Positions 5,228-9,291 of a stretch of 9,291 nt of DNA are shown here, in pieces (within the stretch, counting starts at the first letter, position 1; the number at the start of each line of letters is the position of its first letter). The notes under the pieces are model-generated. The model worked only from the letters and a program-made list of their open reading frames with translations, made no database searches and was not told the DNA's origin. The position numbers and the translations under genes were made by a program. The stretch is from Bin87 sp034420475 (lineage in GTDB: Bacteria > Chloroflexota > Dehalococcoidia > Lucifugimonadales > UBA3495). The stretch is taken from NCBI GenBank assembly GCA_034420475.1, contig DAOULH010000027.1:1-9291 (forward strand). The letters are read 5' to 3'.

Positions 5228-6346
5228 GTGACGGAGAAAATCTACATACGCAACGCCAGCGGCGAAATGGAACCGCTGGCGGAAGAACGATTCCAAACCG
5301 AGGAGTTGTTGCAGGAACTGATCGGGCAGCACCCTGAGCTACTTGCTGGGGATCAAATGAGGCCAGACGACCCGCTGCGCTGGATTCTCGTTCGGCGTGA
5401 GATGCCCATCGAAGGGTGGGCAGTGGATCACCTGCTGATCGACCAACACTCCCGCCCCACACTGGTGGAAGTCAAGCGTGGTTCCAATCGTGAAGTCCGG
5501 CGCACCATCGTCGGTCAAATGTTGGACTACGCTGCTACTGCGGCCAGCGTATGGTCAGAACAGAACATACGGCAGGTTTTCGAGGAATCCCAGGACGATC
5601 CCGACGATGCTATCAAAGACATATTGCCCGATGATGAGCCGAATATTGACGCATTTTGGGACCATGTAGCCACAAACCTCGAAGCCAATCGATTGCGTTT
5701 GCTCTTCGTTGCCGACGAAATACCAGCCGAATTGGAACGAGTGGTAAGGTTTCTCAACGAGCAAACCCGCGACAATCTAGAAGTGCTGGCGGTCGAGGTC
5801 AAGCAGTATCCGGGACAATTCGGGCAAGCACTGGTTTCGCGGGTTATCGGTCAAGTTGACGCTAAGGTGGATAATCTTTCTAGACGTTCGGATCGCCGGC
5901 TGACCGACGACGAGTTTCTGGATAGTTTCCGCCCCGATGTAAGAGCAGCAATCAAATCAATGATGGCGGCTGCTGTCAAAATAACCGGCGACCCTCGTGA
6001 CACTTTCCGTGCGCGTCCAGCGGGAAGGACCATCCGGGTACGCTGTAGGCTGTGGGATCGTCCAATATATCTGGGTTTATTGCACTTGCCCGATGCCAAT
6101 AATGTCGATGGGAGTTTCGTGTTCCACGCTGATCTGCGGCAAATGCCTTCGGCACCCGCATACCCATTCGCTATACGTTCCACCCTCGAAAAGTGGATTG
6201 GCAACTTCGAGAACGATACTTTTGGAACCGACCACCAATCCGGCGCGCGCATCGGACGCGAGGTTAACGCGGAAGAACTCGTTGCCAATATCGACGTGCT
6301 GACTGAACGGCTGTGCGGCGTCTTGCTCGAATTGTCCGCACTATAG
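5228..6346 (+). CDS. PD-(D/E)XK nuclease-like protein, low GC
   Basis: This 372-residue protein has an N-terminal nuclease-like core: Glu26 in TEELLQELIGQHPELL (24-39), Asp67 in WAVDHLLID, the Glu81-x-Lys83 pair in LVEVKRGS, and Gln97 in VGQMLDYAA. This order (helix Glu, Asp, ExK, Gln plus Tyr) is that of PD-(D/E)XK nucleases of the DUF91/NucS-like or RecB-like kind. The remaining roughly 250 residues are not recognised; 237-372 may be a separate C-terminal domain. The GTG start at 5228 was chosen because AGGGG (5215-5219) is eight bases upstream and the conserved core begins soon after; extending to ATG 4964 would overlap the Uma2 gene by 125 bp with a low-complexity Pro/Arg translation. Base composition is lower than in neighbours: 27 of 60 G+C at 5641-5700, against 45 of 60 at 7141-7200. 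Transfer is likely. It is distinct from the Uma2 protein beside it. Confidence 0.75.
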   Translation: MTEKIYIRNASGEMEPLAEERFQTEELLQELIGQHPELLAGDQMRPDDPLRWILVRREMPIEGWAVDHLLIDQHSRPTLVEVKRGSNREVRRTIVGQMLDYAATAASVWSEQNIRQVFEESQDDPDDAIKDILPDDEPNIDAFWDHVATNLEANRLRLLFVADEIPAELERVVRFLNEQTRDNLEVLAVEVKQYPGQFGQALVSRVIGQVDAKVDNLSRRSDRRLTDDEFLDSFRPDVRAAIKSMMAAAVKITGDPRDTFRARPAGRTIRVRCRLWDRPIYLGLLHLPDANNVDGSFVFHADLRQMPSAPAYPFAIRSTLEKWIGNFENDTFGTDHQSGARIGREVNAEELVANIDVLTERLCGVLLELSAL

Positions 6347-6358
6347 ACGCACTCTCGC

Positions 6359-7819
6359 ATGATGGACCCTCTCATCGCAACTGCGCTTGATACCGCCCGG
6401 GCTCGGGGGGCGGAGTATGCTGACATCCGGCTGGTGGCCAACCGGGAGCAGCGGATTGTGGTACGGAACGGGGTGGTGGAGACGATGACGGCCGATGAGT
6501 CGGTGGGGCTGGGGATACGGGCGGTGTACCAGGGGGCCTGGGGGTTCGCGTCGACGCGGGAGTTGACCGGCGAGGCGGCAGACCAGGCTGCCGGCCAGGC
6601 GGTGCAGATCGCGCGGGCGTCGGCGAGCCAGAACGGCGCGGGAATGACGGCCGCGCAGTTGTTGGGCTCGCCCGTGTCCAGCCGGGGCAGCTACGTTACG
6701 CCGATCAGCGTCGATCCGTTTGCGGTGCCGTTGGAGGACAAGCTGGCCCTGCTGCTGGAGGCGGACCGGGAGATGGCTTCGGTTCCTCAGGTCACGGCGC
6801 GGATGGCCAACGTGGTCTTCATCCGGGAGGAGCGCACCTTCGCCAACACCGAGGGGGCGCTGGTGACGCAGACCATCTACGAAGCCGGCGGCGGCGTGCA
6901 GGCGACAGCCGTGGGCAACGGCGAGACCCAGCGGCGCTCGTATCCGCAATCCCACGGGCGGCAGCAGGGATGCGCCGGGTGGGAGTACGTGGTGGCAATG
7001 GATCTGCCGGGGAACGCGCGGCGAACGGCGGAGGAAGCTGCCGAGTTGCTCACCGCCGAGCCTTGCCCCTCAAACATCCACACCGACCTGATAATCGACA
7101 GCAGCCAGTTGGCGTTGCAGATCCACGAGTCCTGCGGCCACGCGGTGGAGCTGGACCGGGCGCTGGGCGACGAGGCGGCGTTCGCCGGCACGTCCTTTCT
7201 GACGCCCGACCTGCTGCACGATTTCCGGTATGGGTCGGAGCAGGTGAACATAACTGCGGACAGCACCAGCGCCACCGGGCTGGGCACATTCGGGTGGGAC
7301 GACGAGGGGCTGCCGGCGCAGGCGACGGACATCATTCGCGATGGTCAGTTTGTCGGCTACCTGATGAGCCGGGAGTCGGCGACGCGGCTGGGTATGGATT
7401 CCAACGGGTGTATGCGGGCGTCGTCGTGGAACCGCATCCCGCTCATTCGCATGACCAACGTGAGCCTGGATCCGGGCGAGTGGACGCTGGAGGATCTGAT
7501 TGCCGACACCGACGACGGCATCTACCTGGAGACCAACCGGTCGTGGTCGATTGACGACCGGCGGTACAACTTCCAGTTCGGCACCGAGGTCGGGCGCGAG
7601 ATCAAGAACGGCAAGCTGGGCCGGTTGCTGCGCAACTGCACGTACACCGGGATCACGCCGGAGTTCTGGCGGAGCTGCGACGCCGTGTGCGGAGCCGAGC
7701 AGTGGCAACTGTGGGGCACGCCGCGATGCGGCAAGGGACAGCCCGGTCAGATCGCGCACACCAGCCACGGGGCAAGTCCCTCGCGGTTCCGCAACGTGCG
7801 CGTCGGCGTGATGCGCTGA
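6359..7819 (+). CDS. tldD: TldD-type metalloprotease subunit
   Basis: This 486-residue protein is the catalytic half of the TldD/TldE (PmbA) protease, which in E. coli cleaves unstructured peptides such as the microcin B17 leader and CcdA. The metal site is HESCGH (256-261), fitting the HExxxH motif, and the distal ligand is Cys457 in GTPRCGKGQPGQ (453-464). The block SCDAVCGAEQWQLWGTP (439-455) and the ending HGASPSRFRNVRVGVMR are typical. All key residues are intact and the length is near the family's norm. The start ATG lies 12 bp after the preceding stop, in the same frame, with no clear Shine-Dalgarno sequence, so translation may depend on re-initiation or a weak start; a second ATG follows directly. 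It is followed 17 bp later by its partner gene. Confidence 0.96.
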   Translation: MMDPLIATALDTARARGAEYADIRLVANREQRIVVRNGVVETMTADESVGLGIRAVYQGAWGFASTRELTGEAADQAAGQAVQIARASASQNGAGMTAAQLLGSPVSSRGSYVTPISVDPFAVPLEDKLALLLEADREMASVPQVTARMANVVFIREERTFANTEGALVTQTIYEAGGGVQATAVGNGETQRRSYPQSHGRQQGCAGWEYVVAMDLPGNARRTAEEAAELLTAEPCPSNIHTDLIIDSSQLALQIHESCGHAVELDRALGDEAAFAGTSFLTPDLLHDFRYGSEQVNITADSTSATGLGTFGWDDEGLPAQATDIIRDGQFVGYLMSRESATRLGMDSNGCMRASSWNRIPLIRMTNVSLDPGEWTLEDLIADTDDGIYLETNRSWSIDDRRYNFQFGTEVGREIKNGKLGRLLRNCTYTGITPEFWRSCDAVCGAEQWQLWGTPRCGKGQPGQIAHTSHGASPSRFRNVRVGVMR

Positions 7820-7836
7820 AACCCGGACGCGCGACG

Positions 7837-9171
7837 ATGCTGGGGCAGGAACGGATACGGACGCTGCTGCGGGAGGCGCTGCGTCACTGCCCGCCCGATG
7901 CGGACGGCGACATCTACCTGACGGCGACGGAGCAGGCGCTGACCCGGTTCGCCAACAACCGCATCCACCAGAACGTGGCGCACCAGGACGCCATCGCGCA
8001 CGTTCGGGTCGCGGTGGGCAAACGGCAGGGGCGGGCAGTCACCAACAACCTGTCCGAAGCAGGGCTGGCCGACGCCGTGCGGCAGGCCACCGAGTACGCC
8101 CGGCTGATGCCCGAGGATCCGGATTTTCCCGGACTGCCGGAACCGTTGCCGGCGCAATCAGTGGCCGCTTACGACGAGGCGACAGCCGCTTGCGATGCCG
8201 ACCGGCGGGCCGGCGTGGTGGGCATGGTCTGTCACAAGGCGGCTGATCTGTCCCTGGACGCCGCCGGCTTCTGCCGCACGGGCGCCACCGAACTGGCGGT
8301 GGTCAGCACGCGGGGCGCGGACGCCTACCATATAGGTTCTTTTTCGGGTCTGCTCATCACCGCCCGCAGCGATGACTCCGCTGGCTGGTCCAAGGGCGGC
8401 GGCTGGCGCATGGACGGGATCGATGGCGAGGCGTTGGCAGACGAGGCCATCGGCAAGGCGGTGCGCGGCCGCAACCCGCGAGACCTGGAGCCGGGGGAGT
8501 ATCCGGTTGTGCTGGAGAACTACGCGGTGGACGACATGCTGGAAGCGCTGAGCTTCTACGGCATGGGCGCGCAGATGGTGCAGGACGGGCGCAGTTGGAT
8601 GAGCGACTTGCAGGGACAGCAAGCGATGAGCCCGCTGGTTTCGATCTATGACGACGGGCTGGATCCGGCCGGGTGGCCGGTTCCCTTCGACGCAGAGGGG
8701 GTGCCCCGGCGGCGGGTGGACGTCGTGACCGACGGCGTGGTGCAGGGGCCGGTGTACAACACGTACACTGCCGCCAAGGCCGGTATGGGCTCCACGGGTC
8801 ATCAGAGGGGAGCGACGGGCGGGCCGACGGCGACCAACCTGTTCGTGCGGCCTGGAGACCGCACCACGGAGGAGCTGATCGCGTCGGTGGACCGGGGGTT
8901 GTACATCACGCGCTTCTATTACACGCGACTGTCGCACAACCGCGGGTGCGTGATGACGGGCATGACGCGGGACGGCACGTTCCTGATCGAAAACGGCGAA
9001 TTGACCGCGCCGGTGAAGAACCTGCGGTTCACGCAGAGCTACGTGGAGGCGTTGGCCGGGTGCCAGGCGCTTTCGAGTCCGGCGCACCTGAACCTGAACG
9101 AGGCGGGCGTGGCGATGCACGTGCCGGCGGCGCTGCTGGGGAGTTGGCGCTTTACGGGGCAGACGGTGTAA
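7837..9171 (+). CDS. pmbA: TldE/PmbA-type partner subunit of TldD
   Basis: This 444-residue protein belongs to the same TldD/PmbA family but lacks HExxxH: the corresponding helix reads ENYAVDDMLEALSFYGMGAQ (227-246). That is expected of the non-catalytic TldE half, which forms a heterodimer with TldD. Other family blocks are FANNRIHQN (38-46), RDLEPGEYPVVLE (215-227), PFDAEGVPRRRVDVVTDG (283-300) and VKNLRFTQSYVEAL (393-406). ATG 7837 is the start nearest to the tldD stop (17-bp gap); the frame runs upstream through tldD, but that part is a shadow. No good Shine-Dalgarno is visible (only a weak GGA around 7825), so translational coupling to tldD is probable. Its stop lies 16 bp from the neighbouring transposase stop. 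Confidence 0.93.
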   Translation: MLGQERIRTLLREALRHCPPDADGDIYLTATEQALTRFANNRIHQNVAHQDAIAHVRVAVGKRQGRAVTNNLSEAGLADAVRQATEYARLMPEDPDFPGLPEPLPAQSVAAYDEATAACDADRRAGVVGMVCHKAADLSLDAAGFCRTGATELAVVSTRGADAYHIGSFSGLLITARSDDSAGWSKGGGWRMDGIDGEALADEAIGKAVRGRNPRDLEPGEYPVVLENYAVDDMLEALSFYGMGAQMVQDGRSWMSDLQGQQAMSPLVSIYDDGLDPAGWPVPFDAEGVPRRRVDVVTDGVVQGPVYNTYTAAKAGMGSTGHQRGATGGPTATNLFVRPGDRTTEELIASVDRGLYITRFYYTRLSHNRGCVMTGMTRDGTFLIENGELTAPVKNLRFTQSYVEALAGCQALSSPAHLNLNEAGVAMHVPAALLGSWRFTGQTV

Positions 9172-9181
9172 TCTGGTATAA

Positions 9182-9291
9182 GAGCCCCTAACATAAAGAG
9201 GTCAAGCGTCGGAAGCAGATGATTGAGCAGCCCAGGGACATGAAGGCTTCATGGATGTCAGCGCGGCGCTCGTAGCGCACCCGCAGCCGGC
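9182..9291 (-). mobile_element. Right-hand part of an IS5-type insertion sequence, cut by window edge
   Basis: The minus strand carries the 3' end of a transposase gene whose stop lies within a few bases of unique sequence after pmbA, as is usual in compact IS5-family elements. The element end is probably near 9182, where gagcccctaac begins after TAA (9179-9181); a 3-bp TAA-type target duplication would fit one IS5 subgroup, but the other end is not in the window, so the inverted repeat cannot be matched. Boundaries are inferred. Confidence 0.6.
9188..9291 (-). CDS. IS5-type transposase, C-terminal fragment (partial)
   Basis: Reading the minus strand from 9289 gives 33 residues beginning RLRVRYERRADIHEAFMSLG and continuing CSIICFRRLTSLC before TAG (9188-9190). 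The pattern LRxRxERRxDIHxAFxxLxCxIIxxRRL is the well-known C-terminal helix of IS5-family DDE transposases, including the catalytic-site Glu region. The N-terminal part lies beyond 9291, so whether the gene is intact is unknown. It is convergent with pmbA. Confidence 0.85.
   Translation of the reverse strand, partial: RLRVRYERRADIHEAFMSLGCSIICFRRLTSLC

Noticed and set aside
8158..9120. Long minus-strand frame antisense to pmbA
   Set aside because: It has the same shadow pattern: Arg/His/Val-rich with no domain, opposite a complete TldE/PmbA-type gene.

Overview
This is a GC-rich bacterial window with a dense run of nine co-directional plus-strand genes (148-9171). A 17-bp tandem repeat array lies at the left edge and the tail of a minus-strand insertion sequence at the right edge. 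Two LLM-type (luciferase-like) flavin oxidoreductases, a carboxymuconolactone-decarboxylase-like protein, a Uma2-type endonuclease and an actinobacterial/Chloroflexi-flavoured TldD occur together at high GC. This combination would fit a Chloroflexota lineage such as the SAR202/Dehalococcoidia group, known for large LLM flavin monooxygenase expansions. That assignment is an inference from gene content; no rRNA or taxonomic marker gene is present.

Layout. 1-112: six perfect copies plus a partial copy of a 17-bp direct repeat, each copy carrying a TTGACG hexamer. 148-693: TlpA/ResA-like thioredoxin lipoprotein. 715-1668: first LLM flavin oxidoreductase. 1694-2206: small membrane protein with an 11-residue-repeat coiled coil. 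2241-3251: second LLM oxidoreductase. 3296-3643: a second, unrelated small membrane-anchored coiled-coil protein, also built of 11-residue repeats. 3669-4229: carboxymuconolactone decarboxylase/AhpD-like protein. These six genes are separated by 21-44 bp, mostly with recognisable ribosome binding sites, and look like one transcription unit with a redox theme.

After a 121-bp gap with a possible promoter, 4351-5088 encodes a Uma2-family PD-(D/E)XK protein with a coiled-coil tail. After a further 139-bp gap that may hold a 21-codon ORF, 5228-6346 encodes a second, different PD-(D/E)XK-type protein of visibly lower GC. Then 6359-7819 and 7837-9171 encode the TldD and TldE/PmbA halves of a heteromeric metalloprotease, TldD with an intact HExxxH and distal Cys, the partner without it. 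Sixteen bases beyond the pmbA-like stop lies the C-terminus of an IS5-type transposase on the minus strand, cut by the window edge.

How they work together: the first block plausibly handles oxidation of an organic substrate by flavin monooxygenases with a decarboxylase-fold partner and an extracytoplasmic thiol protein, but no substrate can be named. The TldD/TldE pair would degrade or mature peptides; no RiPP-type precursor is evident beside it. The two nuclease-like genes between the blocks look like accessory insertions. There is no CRISPR array, tRNA or rRNA, and no stretch over 300 bases lacks a gene. I do not see a clearly undescribed system. The most unusual signals are the tandem array upstream of the operon, the two hendecad-repeat membrane proteins interleaved with the oxidoreductases, and the paired nuclease-fold genes with a GC discontinuity.
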